DNA from: Microlunatus endophyticus
Lineage (GTDB): Bacteria > Actinomycetota > Actinomycetes > Propionibacteriales > Propionibacteriaceae
Length of the DNA: 64,000 bases
Assembly: GCF_014646195.1 (NCBI RefSeq)
Contig: NZ_BMMZ01000004.1
Coordinates: forward strand, 62,001-126,000
Direction of reading: 5' to 3'
A program made the position numbers and the translations under genes. The notes under the pieces were generated by a model. That model did not search any database. It was not told the DNA's origin and saw nothing but the letters and a program-made list of their open reading frames with translations. The number at the start of each line of letters is the position of its first letter. The stretch's first letter is position 1. Shown here in pieces: positions 35,039-44,229 of the stretch.

Positions 35039-37072
35039 ATGAACGAGACTGTCCAGGAGTTGCTGACGCGATCCAACCGGCTGGGCGCCGACAAGGAGAA
35101 CACCAACTACGCCGGCGGTAACACCTCGGCCAAGGGCACGACGACCGACCCGGTCACCGGCGAACCGGTGGAACTCCTGTGGGTGAAGGGATCCGGCGGC
35201 GATCTGGGCACGCTCACCGAACCCGGTCTCGCGGTGCTGCGGCTGGACCGGATGCGAGCCCTGCCGAAGGTCTACCCGGGCGTCGAGCGCGAGGACGAGA
35301 TGGTTGCCGCCTTCGACTACTGCCTGCACGGCAAGGGCGGCGCGGCACCGTCGATCGACACGGCGATGCACGGCCTGGTCGACGCACCCCATGTTGATCA
35401 CCTGCATCCCGACTCCGGGATCGCGATCGCCACGGCCGCCGACGGCGAGGAACTGACGCGTACGATCTTCGGCGACCGGGTGGTCTGGGTGCCGTGGCGC
35501 CGTCCGGGATTCCAGCTGGGGTTGGACATCGCGGCGATCAAGAACGAGAACCCGCAGTCGATCGGCTGCATCCTCGGTGGTCACGGGATCACCGCCTGGG
35601 GCGCGACCAGTGCCGAGTGCGAGGCGAATTCGCTGGAGATCATCCGGATCGCCAAGGACTACCTCGCCGAACACGGCGAGGCCGAACCCTTCGGCCCGGT
35701 GCAGCCCGGCTACGAGGCACTGCCAGAGGCCGAACGCCGGAGCAGGGCAGCCGCGCTGGCGCCGCACATCCGGGCGCTGGCCTCGGCCGACAAGCCGATG
35801 GTCGGCCACTTCAGCGACGACGACGCGGTGCTCGACTTCCTGGCCCGCGCCGAGCACCCCCGACTGGCCGCACTCGGCACGTCCTGCCCGGACCACTTCC
35901 TGCGGACCAAGATCAAACCGTTGGTCCTCGACCTGCCCGCGGATGCTCCGGTTGAGGATGCGATCGCGCGGCTGCAGGAGCTGCACGAGCAGTACCGAGC
36001 CGACTACCAGGCCTACTACGCCCGGTACGCCGACCAGGACACCCCGGCGATCCGCGGCGCCGATCCGGCGATCGTGTTGGTCCCGGGCGTCGGGATGTTC
36101 TCCTACGGTGCCAACAAGCAGACTGCCCGGGTCGCGGGGGAGTTCTACCTCAACGCGATCAACGTGATGCGCGGTGCCGAGTCGGTGTCCTCCTACGCCC
36201 CGATCGACGAGAGCGAGAAGTTCCGGATCGAATACTGGGCACTGGAGGAGGCCAAACTGCAACGGCTTCCCAAGCCCCGCAGCCATGCCGGCCGGATCGC
36301 GCTGGTCACCGGAGCGGCCAGCGGGATCGGTAAGGCGATCGCCACTCGGCTGGCCGCCGAAGGTGCCTGCGTGGTGATCGCTGATCTTGACCAAGCGAAG
36401 GCTGCCGAGACTGCTGCCGGTCTGGGCACTAGCGATGCGGCGATCGGGGTCGGCGTCGATGTCACCGATCCGGCCCAGATCACGGCGGCCTTCGAGGCGG
36501 CGGCGCTCGCCTTCGGCGGCGTTGATCTGGTCGTCAACAATGCCGGCCTGTCGATCTCCAAGCCGCTGCTGGACACGACCGAGAAGGACTGGGACCTGCA
36601 GCACGACGTGATGGCCAAGGGTTCCTTCCTGGTCTCGCAGGCCGCGGCCAGGATCATGATCGCCCAGCAGCTGGGCGGCGACATCGTCTACGTGTCCAGC
36701 AAGAATTCGATCTTCGCGGGGCCCAACAACGTCGCCTACAGCGCAGTCAAGGCCGATCAGGCCCATCAGGTACGGCTGCTGGCCGCCGAGCTGGGCGAGC
36801 ACGGGATCCGGGTCAACGGCATCAACCCCGACGCGGTGGTTCGCGGTTCCGGCATCTTCGCCGGCGGTTGGGGTGCCCAGCGCGCCAAGGTGTACGGGGT
36901 GGCCGAAGAAGATCTCGGTGCCTTCTATGCGCAACGGACGCTGCTCAAGCGCGAGGTGCTGCCCGAACACTGTGCCAATGCCGTTGCGGTGCTGACCTCG
37001 GCCGAACTTGATCACACCACCGGGTTGCACATCCCGGTGGACGCCGGGGTCGCCGCCGCGTTCCTGCGATGA
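35039..37072 (+). CDS. rhaD: Bifunctional rhamnulose-1-phosphate aldolase / L-lactaldehyde dehydrogenase
   Basis: 677 residues. Residues 1 to about 410 form a class II aldolase/adducin domain: TNYAGGNTSAKGTT, LWVKGSGGDLGTL and the zinc His pair APHVDHLHPDSGIAI, with ILGGHGITAWG. Residues from about 415 form a short-chain dehydrogenase: RIALVTGAASGIGKAIATRL, VDLVVNNAGLSISKPL, and the catalytic SSKNSIFAGPNNVAYSAVKA (Ser..Tyr..Lys). It splits L-rhamnulose-1-P into DHAP and L-lactaldehyde and oxidises the aldehyde. ATG 35039 has GGAAGG upstream. Its stop overlaps rhaB by four bases. Confidence 0.95.
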   Translation: MNETVQELLTRSNRLGADKENTNYAGGNTSAKGTTTDPVTGEPVELLWVKGSGGDLGTLTEPGLAVLRLDRMRALPKVYPGVEREDEMVAAFDYCLHGKGGAAPSIDTAMHGLVDAPHVDHLHPDSGIAIATAADGEELTRTIFGDRVVWVPWRRPGFQLGLDIAAIKNENPQSIGCILGGHGITAWGATSAECEANSLEIIRIAKDYLAEHGEAEPFGPVQPGYEALPEAERRSRAAALAPHIRALASADKPMVGHFSDDDAVLDFLARAEHPRLAALGTSCPDHFLRTKIKPLVLDLPADAPVEDAIARLQELHEQYRADYQAYYARYADQDTPAIRGADPAIVLVPGVGMFSYGANKQTARVAGEFYLNAINVMRGAESVSSYAPIDESEKFRIEYWALEEAKLQRLPKPRSHAGRIALVTGAASGIGKAIATRLAAEGACVVIADLDQAKAAETAAGLGTSDAAIGVGVDVTDPAQITAAFEAAALAFGGVDLVVNNAGLSISKPLLDTTEKDWDLQHDVMAKGSFLVSQAAARIMIAQQLGGDIVYVSSKNSIFAGPNNVAYSAVKADQAHQVRLLAAELGEHGIRVNGINPDAVVRGSGIFAGGWGAQRAKVYGVAEEDLGAFYAQRTLLKREVLPEHCANAVAVLTSAELDHTTGLHIPVDAGVAAAFLR

Positions 37073-38529
37073 CTGGATCCCCGAGCCCGTCGAAGAGACC
37101 GGTGTTCGCCGCCGTCGACATCGGCGCCTCCGGTGGACGGGTGATCGCCGGGCAGATTCTCGACGGCATGGTCACCACCGAGGTGGTGCACCGCTTCGAC
37201 AACGGGCCGGTCGAGAGCCCCGCCGGCCTGCGCTGGGATCTGACCCGTCTCTACGACCAGGTGATCATCGGGCTGGCTGAGCTGACCAGGCGGTATCCGG
37301 ATGTGATCAGGATCGGCATCGACACCTGGGCCGTCGACTACGGGCTGCTCGATTCCGACGGTCATCTGGTCGAGGAGCCGCACAGTTATCGCGACTCCCG
37401 GACGACCGATGCGGTCGCGGCAGTCCATGATCGGATCGACCCGGCTGAGCTCTATACGATCACCGGGCTGCAGTTCCTGCCGTTCAACACGATCTACCAA
37501 GTGGTAGCCGAGCAGACCTGTCCGGTGTGGGAGCGGGTCGCGAAGATCGTCCTGCTGCCGGATCTGCTGGCCTACTGGCTGACCGGTGATCTTGCCACCG
37601 ACGTGACGAACGCGTCCACCACCGCCCTGATGGACGCCACCACCAGGGACTGGTCCGATCGGCTGCTGGAGATCGCCGGGTTGGGTCGCGACCTGTTGCC
37701 GCCGATCGAGCCGGCCGGGAGCGTACGGGGGAGGATCACCGAGGCTGTCGCCGAACGGACCGGACTGGGCACCGATGTCGTGGTGACCACGGTCGGGTCC
37801 CACGACACCGCATCGGCGGTCGCGGCCGTGCCGGCGACCGAGAAGGGCTTCGGCTACGTGTCCTCGGGTACGTGGTCGCTGGTCGGAATCGAGACCGCGG
37901 ACCCGATCCTGACCGAGGCGAGCCGGGCCGCCAACTTCACCAATGAGGGCGGCGTCGACGGCCGGATCCGCTATCTGCGCAACGAAGGCGGCCTGTGGCT
38001 GCTGCAGGAATCCCTGCGGCACTGGGCGAAGACCGGTCATGATCATGATCTTGGCGAGTTGCTCGAACAGGCCGCCGCACTGCCTGCCGGCGGACCGACG
38101 ATCGACGTCGGGGCTGAGGAGTTCATCGCGCCCGGTGACATGCCGAGCAGGATCGGCGACGCCTGCCGGCGGTCCGGGCAGGCCGCGCCGGAATCCCCGG
38201 CCGCGATCACCCGCTGCGTGCTGGACTCGTTGGCGGCGGCGTACGCCAGGACGCTGCACGAGGCGACGGAGCTGTCAGGTCAGGAGGTTGACAGGCTGCA
38301 CATCGTCGGCGGCGGGTCCCAGAACGAGCTGCTCTGCCAGCTGACCGCGGACGCGACAGGTCTGCCGGTGATCGCGGGGCCGATCGAGGCGACCGCGCTG
38401 GGCAACCTGCTGGTCCAGGCGCGTAGCCACGGCATGGTCAGCGGCAGCCTGGAGGATCTCCGCCGGATCGTCGCCGCGTCCAGCAGCCTGACCCGCTACG
38501 AACCCGTCGACAGGCCGAGGGATCTATAG
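37069..38529 (+). CDS. rhaB: Rhamnulokinase
   Basis: 486 residues, FGGY kinase family. Phosphate-1 loop FAAVDIGASGGRVIAGQI, rhamnulose-site region IGIDTWAVDYGLLDSDGHLV, TGLQFLPFNTIYQV, phosphate-2 TVGSHDTASAVAAVPA, SSGTWSLVGIE and the adenosine motif LHIVGGGSQNELLCQLTADA. It makes L-rhamnulose-1-phosphate for the RhaD domain. The ATGA overlap with rhaD indicates translational coupling. No transporter or mutarotase gene is adjacent, so these must be elsewhere. Confidence 0.96.
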   Translation: MTGSPSPSKRPVFAAVDIGASGGRVIAGQILDGMVTTEVVHRFDNGPVESPAGLRWDLTRLYDQVIIGLAELTRRYPDVIRIGIDTWAVDYGLLDSDGHLVEEPHSYRDSRTTDAVAAVHDRIDPAELYTITGLQFLPFNTIYQVVAEQTCPVWERVAKIVLLPDLLAYWLTGDLATDVTNASTTALMDATTRDWSDRLLEIAGLGRDLLPPIEPAGSVRGRITEAVAERTGLGTDVVVTTVGSHDTASAVAAVPATEKGFGYVSSGTWSLVGIETADPILTEASRAANFTNEGGVDGRIRYLRNEGGLWLLQESLRHWAKTGHDHDLGELLEQAAALPAGGPTIDVGAEEFIAPGDMPSRIGDACRRSGQAAPESPAAITRCVLDSLAAAYARTLHEATELSGQEVDRLHIVGGGSQNELLCQLTADATGLPVIAGPIEATALGNLLVQARSHGMVSGSLEDLRRIVAASSSLTRYEPVDRPRDL

Positions 38530-38536
38530 TCGGCAG

Positions 38537-39142
38537 GTGATCACCCAGCAGCAGCTCGACGAGTTGTGGGAGTTCGGCGACGCCACGGCCAGCGAAGCGC
38601 GGCTCCGTGCCGCTGCGGACGCGGTGACCGGCGCGGAGCGCGACGAATACCTCACCCAGGTCGCCCGCTCGCTCGGTCTGCAGGATCGTTTCGACGACGC
38701 CCGCACAGTGCTCACTGCGATCAGCTCCGACGATGGGGCTGTCGCGACCCGGGTCGCACTCGAACGCGGCCGGGTCGAGAATTCGGCGGGCCATCGGGAG
38801 CAGGCGGTGCCGTACTTCCGTACCGCTGCCGAGCTCGCCGAGCAGCACGGCCTGGAGTTCCTGCGGATCGACGCCCTGCACATGCTCGCGATCGCCGATC
38901 CTGACCACGATGCCGAATGGACCATGGACGCTGTCGCCCTGGCTGACGCGTCGACCGACGACCGGACCCGGCGCTGGCTGATCTCGCTGCACAACAACCA
39001 CGCCTGGACCCTCTTCGACGCCGGTGATCGTGATGGTGCGATCGCCGAATTCGAGCTCACGCGGCAACTGGCCGAAGCGATCGGCACTCCGACCCAGCAG
39101 CAGTACGCTCGCGAAGCGTTGGAGGAAGCACAACGGTCCTGA
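38537..39142 (+). CDS. TPR-like helical repeat protein, function unknown
   Basis: 201 residues, all-helical by eye, with tetratricopeptide-like helix pairs: YLTQVARSLGLQDRFDDART, VENSAGHREQAVPYFRTAAE and HNNHAWTLFDAGDRDGAIAE followed by FELTRQLAEAIG. The last pair shows the W-x(2)-L-F..G/A..A pattern of TPRs. GTG 38537 is 7 bases after rhaB, so co-transcription is likely although no role in rhamnose use is evident. Similar orphan TPR proteins are common in actinobacteria. Confidence 0.75.
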   Translation: MITQQQLDELWEFGDATASEARLRAAADAVTGAERDEYLTQVARSLGLQDRFDDARTVLTAISSDDGAVATRVALERGRVENSAGHREQAVPYFRTAAELAEQHGLEFLRIDALHMLAIADPDHDAEWTMDAVALADASTDDRTRRWLISLHNNHAWTLFDAGDRDGAIAEFELTRQLAEAIGTPTQQQYAREALEEAQRS

Positions 39143-39248
39143 CCGGTGTGGCGTCAGGCACCAGACGTGGACGGCCCGTAAGCACCCGTGCCGCGATCGA
39201 CGACACCGCACTGCGCCATGGCTCGGGGCGATCGCTGACCCGGGCAAC

Positions 39249-39517
39249 GTCTACCTGCTGGACACCAACGTCGTGAGCGAGCTGCGCAGGCGTCCGACCC
39301 GTATCGAGGCAAACGTGGCGGCGTCGGCCGCACCGTTGGGACATCGAGCAGCAGTTCCTCAGCGCGACCACGGGTCTTCGAGGTGGAGTTGGGCATCCGG
39401 CAACTCCATCGCCGCTCTGGTTCGCTGGTTCTGTCACCGACGACCGATCCAGCCCGGCGTGTCGCCCTCGGCCAGACCATCCTCGGTCACAAATCCGGAT
39501 CGGACGGTTACACCTGA
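39249..39517 (+). pseudogene. Decayed PIN-domain (VapC-type) toxin gene
   Basis: The first frame reads VYLLDTNVVSELRRRPTRIE and then ANVAA, the classic VapC N-terminus with its catalytic Asp. The match then jumps frame to IEQQFLSATT, and again to VFEVELGIRQLHRR with the central acidic residue, ending LSPTTDPARRVALGQTILG and a stop at 39515. At least two frameshifts separate these blocks, so it is not expressed as a whole protein. No antitoxin gene is recognisable upstream. The last 63 bases recur at 60222-60284. The rest of the 39143-39645 gap shows nothing else. Confidence 0.7.
39431..39493 (+). repeat. 63-bp dispersed repeat, copy 1 (tail of decayed PIN gene)
   Basis: Aligns without gaps to 60222-60284 with 9 differences in 63. 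Both copies can be read as (L/I)LSPT..P.RRVA.GQTILGHK. Confidence 0.75.
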
Positions 39518-39645
39518 CCGGATACGCAGGGTCTCCACTCGACGTTGATCCGTCCATGAGCCGAATGAGCTCACCACGCCTGCAGCAGCCAGGTGATACC
39601 CGGCCCATCTCGTAAGCTGTCGAGGTGCGCGAACTGGAAGCCGGA

Positions 39646-41010
39646 ATGACGACGCTGACCGGGTGGGCCCGGACGGCGCCGAGCGCGTCCCGGGTTGTGC
39701 CGGCGACCGATCCGGCGGCGATCCGGAAGGCGCTCGACCGGGCCCGCGCCGACCGCAGGGGTGTGATCGCTCGCGGCCTCGGCCGCAGCTACGGCGATCC
39801 GGCCCAGAATGCCGGCGGGATCGTGCTCGACATGACCGCGCTGAACCGGATCCACAGCATCGACCGGGCCGCAGGCGACGATTACGGGCTGGCGGTCGTC
39901 GACGCCGGGGTATCCCTGGACCAGCTGCTGCGGACCGTCGTACGCCTCGGGCTCTGGCTGCCGGTGATGCCCGGCACCCGGCAGGTCACCGTGGGTGGCG
40001 CGATCGGTTTCGACGTGCACGGCAAGAACCACCACACCGCGGGCAGTTTCGGCAACCACGTCCTGTCGCTCGAGCTGCTGACCGCCGACGGCGAGATTCG
40101 TACGCTCACTCCGGATGGGCCGGACCACGATCTCTTCTGGGCGACCGTCGGCGGCATGGGGCTGACCGGCATCGTGCTACGGGCCACGCTGATGCTGCGC
40201 AAGGTCGAGACGGCCTACTTCATCGTCGACAGTGACCGTACTGGTGATCTTGACGAGACGATCGCCTTCTACAGCGACGGCCGGGACCAGTCCTACGACT
40301 ACTCGATGGCCTGGTTCGACTCGATGTCCGACGACTACAGAACCGGACGCGCAGCCTTCTCCCGCGGATCCATCGCGACCGTTGATCAACTTCCTGCCAA
40401 GCTGGCCAGGGATCCGCTGCGCTTCGAGGCGCCGCAGTTGATCAAGCTGCCGGACCTGTTTCCGAACGGTCTGGCCAACAAGATCACCTTCGGCATGATC
40501 AGCAACCTCTGGTACTACAAGACACCGAAGAAGAAGCGCGGCCAGCTCCAGAACCTGACCTCCTTCTACCACCCGCTCGACATGATCGGGGAGTGGAACC
40601 GGGCGTACGGATCCCGTGGCTTCCTGCAATACCAGTGCTTGCTGCCGTTCGAGCGTGATGATCAACTCAAAATGATCATCAGGCGGATCGCCGGATCCGG
40701 GCAGGTGTCCTTCCTCAACGTGCTCAAGCGGATGGGCGCCGCCAATCCGGCGCCGCTGTCCTTTCCGCGCCCCGGGTGGACGATCACGATGGACTTCCCG
40801 ATCGGTCCGGGCCTGGAGCGGTTGCTGGCTGATCTTGATGCGATGGTGCTGGAGGCCGGCGGCCGGCTCTATCTGGCCAAGGATTCCCGGATGACCCCGG
40901 AAATGCTGCAGCGGATGTATCCGCGGCTGGACGAGTGGCGCCGGATCCGGGAGGCGGTCGATCCGGATCGGTTGTTCGTCTCCGACCAGGCCCGTCGGCT
41001 GGGAATCTAG
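39646..41010 (+). CDS. DprE1-like FAD-dependent oxidoreductase
   Basis: 454 residues from ATG 39646 (GTG 39625 possible). VAO-type FAD domain: [53 protein letters not shown]-terminal cap with [38 protein letters not shown] and a DQARRLGI end. The ladder of motifs follows DprE1, which oxidises decaprenylphosphoryl-ribose at C2 in arabinan precursor synthesis. In the stretch equivalent to NICVDFP of M. tuberculosis DprE1, the inhibitor-reactive Cys387 is a Thr (about Thr381). No dprE2-like reductase is adjacent; the next gene, 25 bp on, encodes a thioesterase. Role here is inferred by similarity. Confidence 0.82.
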   Translation: MTTLTGWARTAPSASRVVPATDPAAIRKALDRARADRRGVIARGLGRSYGDPAQNAGGIVLDMTALNRIHSIDRAAGDDYGLAVVDAGVSLDQLLRTVVRLGLWLPVMPGTRQVTVGGAIGFDVHGKNHHTAGSFGNHVLSLELLTADGEIRTLTPDGPDHDLFWATVGGMGLTGIVLRATLMLRKVETAYFIVDSDRTGDLDETIAFYSDGRDQSYDYSMAWFDSMSDDYRTGRAAFSRGSIATVDQLPAKLARDPLRFEAPQLIKLPDLFPNGLANKITFGMISNLWYYKTPKKKRGQLQNLTSFYHPLDMIGEWNRAYGSRGFLQYQCLLPFERDDQLKMIIRRIAGSGQVSFLNVLKRMGAANPAPLSFPRPGWTITMDFPIGPGLERLLADLDAMVLEAGGRLYLAKDSRMTPEMLQRMYPRLDEWRRIREAVDPDRLFVSDQARRLGI

Positions 41011-41034
41011 CCCCGGTCTTGTGAAGATGGGGCG

Positions 41035-41853
41035 GTGCCGTTCTGCTACCGGGTCCCCAAGCGCTACACCGATCTCAACCTCGGCGGCCATGTCGATCAT
41101 GGTGTGGTGATCGACTACCTGCAGGAGGCGCGGACCGAGTTCCTGCTGTCCTCCGACGGCCCGATGCCGGCGATGCTGGACAGCGGCGTCCTGGTGACCG
41201 GACACCAGGTCGAGTATCTGGCGCCGATCGGCTCCGACTCGCCGGGGGTCGACGCCGAGGTGTGGGTGGATCAGGTCGGGGCGGCCCGGTTCTCGATCAG
41301 CTACCGGCTCAGCGATGCGGGCACACCGGTGGTCCGGGCACGGACGTTCCTGACGCCGTACGATCTGGCCTCGGCCGGCTTGCGACGGCTGACCGGGCCG
41401 GAGCGGGACCAGCTCACCGCCGCCGTCGAGCCGCCGGTCGGCATCGAACCGTTGGGACGGGTCACCGCCGCCGAGCTCGGTCATGCGCGGGGGAGTGACT
41501 GCCGGGTGCGCTGGGCGGATCTGGATTCCTACCGACACGTCAACAACGTGAAGTTCTTCGACTACTTCTCCCAAGCGCGGTTGGAGCTTCTTCCGTCTGC
41601 GGAGTCGTGGGTGGTGGTGCGGCAGGACCTCGACTACAAGCGCCCGATCGACTTCCGCCGGCCGCCGTACCAGGTGCGTACGGCCGTAGTGCGGATCGGG
41701 AGCGCCTCGATCGAATTCGCCGCGGACATCATCGATCCACAGTCTGCCGAAACCAGACCGTACGCGACCGCCCGGACCGTGATGGTGCGGACCGGTCCCG
41801 ACGGACGGTCGGAGCCGATCACCGACGACGTCCGGGCGGCGCTCGGCGCGTAG
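41035..41853 (+). CDS. Tandem hotdog-fold acyl-CoA thioesterase
   Basis: 272 residues with two hotdog domains, each opening in the same way: VPKRYTDLNLGGHVDHGVVI then DYLQEARTEFL, and VRWADLDSYRHVNNVKFFDY then FSQARLELL. The D-x-x-x-H-V-(D/N)-(N/H) helices are the 4HBT active-site pattern. It should hydrolyse acyl-CoA or acyl-ACP thioesters in the cytoplasm. The GTG start at 41035 is 24 bp after the DprE1-like gene, so both are probably in one operon with the dehydrogenase that follows. Confidence 0.85.
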   Translation: MPFCYRVPKRYTDLNLGGHVDHGVVIDYLQEARTEFLLSSDGPMPAMLDSGVLVTGHQVEYLAPIGSDSPGVDAEVWVDQVGAARFSISYRLSDAGTPVVRARTFLTPYDLASAGLRRLTGPERDQLTAAVEPPVGIEPLGRVTAAELGHARGSDCRVRWADLDSYRHVNNVKFFDYFSQARLELLPSAESWVVVRQDLDYKRPIDFRRPPYQVRTAVVRIGSASIEFAADIIDPQSAETRPYATARTVMVRTGPDGRSEPITDDVRAALGA

Positions 41854-41862
41854 GTTGTGATC

Positions 41863-42900
41863 ATGACCCAGGTGCAGCTTCCGGCCGAGCAGCGGCGTTC
41901 ACTGTTGATCAAGCCCGAGGAGATCGGGACGGAGAACGCTCCGGTGCCGCAACCGGGGCCCGAGCAGGTGCTGGTCGAGGTCGCGGCGGTCGGGATCTGC
42001 GGGTCCGACGTGCACTATTACGAGCACGGCCGGATCGGGGATTTCATCGTCGAGCAACCGCTGGTGCTCGGCCACGAGGCGTCCGGCGTCATCCGGGCTG
42101 TCGGCTCGGCAGTGACCGGCCGGGCAGTGGGGCAGCGGGTCGCGCTGGAACCGCAGGAGACCTGCGGTCACTGCATCCAGTGCCTGTCCGGCCGCTACAA
42201 CCTGTGCCCGGACGTCCAGTTCTACGCCACCCCGCCGGTTGACGGCGCTTTCGCCCAGTACGTGGTGCTGAATGCCGGGCGCGCGCATCCGATCCCGGAC
42301 TCACTGAGCGACGAGGCAGGTGCACTGATCGAGCCGCTGTCGGTCGGCGTCTGGGCCAACCGGAAGGCCGCCGTCGAGCCGGGGGACCGGGTGCTGGTCA
42401 CCGGGGCCGGACCGGTCGGGCTACTGGCCGCCGACGTCGCCCGGGCCCGCGGCGGATGGGTCGCCGTCAGCGACACCAACAGCTACCGGTTGCAGGTGGC
42501 CCACGAGCGCGGTGCGCAGGCCGTCATCGACGTCACCCAGGGCTCACCGCGGGACCAACAGGGTGAATTCGACGTCATCCTCGAGTGCAGCGGTGCGGCT
42601 CCGGCGGTGCTCGGCGCCTTCGACGCCGCCGCTCCGGCCGCACGGATCGTCCTGATCGGCATGGGTGCAGCCAGGCTGGAGCTCCCGGTCGGTCTGATCC
42701 AGGCCCGCGAGCTGCGCGTCACCGGCGTCTTCCGGTACGCCAACTGCTACCCGGCAGCGATTTCGCTTGCGGCCAGTGGTGCCATCGACCTCGACGCGCT
42801 GGTGACCGGACGTTTTGGCCTGGACGAGGTCGAGGATGCTCTCACCGCCGCGAAACGTGACCCGAAGACGCTCAAACCGGTCGTCTATCCCAACCGCTGA
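41863..42900 (+). CDS. Zinc-dependent polyol (sorbitol/xylitol-type) dehydrogenase
   Basis: 345 residues, medium-chain dehydrogenase. GroES-like domain with catalytic-zinc site AVGICGSDVHYYEHGRIGDF and GHEASG, and four structural-zinc Cys in CGHCIQCLSGRYNLC. Rossmann domain: VLVTGAGPVGLLAADVARA, then AVSDTNSYRLQVA (Asp favouring NAD+). The DVHYYxHGxIGxF signature is that of sorbitol/L-iditol and xylitol dehydrogenases. ATG 41863 follows the thioesterase stop by 9 bases. Convergent with glbO. Confidence 0.9.
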   Translation: MTQVQLPAEQRRSLLIKPEEIGTENAPVPQPGPEQVLVEVAAVGICGSDVHYYEHGRIGDFIVEQPLVLGHEASGVIRAVGSAVTGRAVGQRVALEPQETCGHCIQCLSGRYNLCPDVQFYATPPVDGAFAQYVVLNAGRAHPIPDSLSDEAGALIEPLSVGVWANRKAAVEPGDRVLVTGAGPVGLLAADVARARGGWVAVSDTNSYRLQVAHERGAQAVIDVTQGSPRDQQGEFDVILECSGAAPAVLGAFDAAAPAARIVLIGMGAARLELPVGLIQARELRVTGVFRYANCYPAAISLAASGAIDLDALVTGRFGLDEVEDALTAAKRDPKTLKPVVYPNR

Positions 42901-42931
42901 AGCCGCGCAGACTGCCAGCCGGGACCGCCAG

Positions 42932-43393
42932 TCAGGATTGGGGAGGCGCGATGGTCAGACCGGGCGCGGGGCGGTCCGGTCCGGACTCGTCGAAGCTGTT
43001 GACCATCGCGTACGCGGCCCGGGACAGGTAGTCCCACAGCATCCGGTCCTGCTCCAACGGCAACTGCAGTTCGTCGACCGCATCGCGCATATGACGCAAC
43101 CAGCGGTCCCGCATGTCCGGAGTCACCGCGAACGGCATGTGGCGCATCCGCAGCCGCGGGTGACCGCGTTGCTCGCCATAGGTGGTCGGACCGCCCCAGT
43201 ACTGCTCCAGGAACATCCGCAGCCGGTTCTCGGCCGGGCCGAGGTCCTCCTCGGGATACAGCGCCCGCAGCGGCGGGTCGCCGGCCACCCCCTCGTAGAA
43301 CCGCTTCACCAGTCGGTCGAAGGTGTCGGCGCCGCCGAACAGCTCGTAGAAGGTCTGTGGCGTCTGATCGCCGTCGGGCGGGTTGCTGGACAT
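42932..43393 (-). CDS. glbO: Group II truncated haemoglobin
   Basis: 153 residues. [20 protein letters not shown] gives the B-helix Tyr, [20 protein letters not shown] and [13 protein letters not shown] supplies the proximal His (F8), [10 protein letters not shown] the Trp at G8; the last two define group II (GlbO/trHbO). A Pro-rich 12-residue N-terminus precedes. It binds O2 and probably handles NO or peroxide; in actinobacteria it is often a stand-alone gene. ATG 43393 chosen; convergent with the dehydrogenase gene. Confidence 0.93.
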   Translation of the reverse strand: MSSNPPDGDQTPQTFYELFGGADTFDRLVKRFYEGVAGDPPLRALYPEEDLGPAENRLRMFLEQYWGGPTTYGEQRGHPRLRMRHMPFAVTPDMRDRWLRHMRDAVDELQLPLEQDRMLWDYLSRAAYAMVNSFDESGPDRPAPGLTIAPPQS

Positions 43394-43590
43394 CGCCTCG
43401 ATTGTAGGTGCAGATCGTGGGTGGGGACTCCAGGCGGGTCAGGCGCGGTAGGCCGCGACGAAGACCCGGGCGGCAGCCTGGGCTTCACGGCAGGCGTGGT
43501 GATCAGCTTCGCCTGGCTGACCGGGTTGGCGATCGAGTTCTACCGCCGGACCCGGCGCCAGGCTGGTCAGCCGGGCAGTGAGTAGGGCTC

Positions 43591-43665
43591 TCAGCACTCC
43601 GTGGGGTCGTACTTCTTGTTCAGGGTCGCCACCCGACCGAGGTTGTCGCCGCAATGGCTGCTGAT
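43591..43665 (-). pseudogene. Remnant of a FAD-oxidase (BBE-like) C-terminus
   Basis: Read leftward, the end of a frame gives HCGDNLGRVATLNKKYDPTE then Cys and a stop. This matches the C-terminal berberine-bridge-enzyme pattern (GDN-x-x-R-x-x-x-L-K-x-x-YDP), but no upstream FAD domain is present. The surrounding gap (43394-43785) also holds a short frame ending EADHHACREAQAAARVFVAA on the minus strand, reminiscent of the last motif of a DnaQ-like exonuclease. Both look like leftovers of deleted genes. Confidence 0.4.
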
Positions 43666-43785
43666 CGCCCGGTCACGCGTGGGGCACGTCCGGGTGACAA
43701 GGCCCACCCGATCACAAGAGGTCGTGATCAGGCATGATCGTCCTGTAGGCAGGAATTCGCAGACTCCACTTGAGAGGTGAACGTC

Positions 43786-44214
43786 ATGGCAACCGTACGT
43801 ACCGCCCATGCCCACTGGGAAGGCTCCCTGTTCGAGGGCTCCGGGCAGGTCGAACTCGCCTCGTCCGGGATCGGCACCTACCCGGTCACCTGGGCCGCCC
43901 GATCCCAGGAGGCGAACGGCAAGACCAGCCCCGAGGAGCTGATCGCAGCCGCCCACTCGACCTGCTACTCGATGGCGTTGTCCAACGGCCTCGCCGGGGC
44001 AGGTAACCCGCCGACCAGCCTGAACACCACCGCCGAGGTCACCTTCCAGCCGGGCCAGGGCATCACGGGTATCAAGCTCACGGTCGTCGGTGTGGTCCCC
44101 GGTCTGTCGGCCGAGGACTTCGCCGCCGCGGCCGAGGACGCCAAGAAGAACTGCCCGGTCAGCCAGGCGCTGGCCGGCACCACCATCACCCTTGAGGCAT
44201 CCCTGGGCGAGTAG
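43786..44214 (+). CDS. OsmC/Ohr-family peroxiredoxin
   Basis: 142 residues. Two redox Cys sit in the expected places: LIAAAHSTCYSMALSNGLA (first Cys) and AKKNCPVSQALAGT (second Cys). N-terminus TAHAHWEGSLFEGSGQVELA is OsmC-like rather than Ohr. It reduces organic hydroperoxides as a dimer in the cytoplasm. ATG 43786 with GAGAGG upstream. A GATCAC-8 bp-GTGATC inverted repeat at 43710-43729 may be a regulator site. A 10-bp hairpin after the stop lies in the convergent mscS gene. Confidence 0.93.
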   Translation: MATVRTAHAHWEGSLFEGSGQVELASSGIGTYPVTWAARSQEANGKTSPEELIAAAHSTCYSMALSNGLAGAGNPPTSLNTTAEVTFQPGQGITGIKLTVVGVVPGLSAEDFAAAAEDAKKNCPVSQALAGTTITLEASLGE

Positions 44215-44229
44215 TCGCGTCCTGGACGC

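Noticed and set aside
33710-37030. 1106-codon antisense frame over rhaI and rhaD
   Set aside because: Shadow of strongly coding genes on the other strand; lacks domains.
39249-39517. Functional VapBC toxin-antitoxin system
   Set aside because: The toxin frame is broken at least twice and no antitoxin gene precedes it.
43439-43585. Possible exonuclease (minus) or one-helix membrane protein (+) fragment
   Set aside because: Two mutually exclusive weak readings; only described as remnants of the gap, not called as genes.
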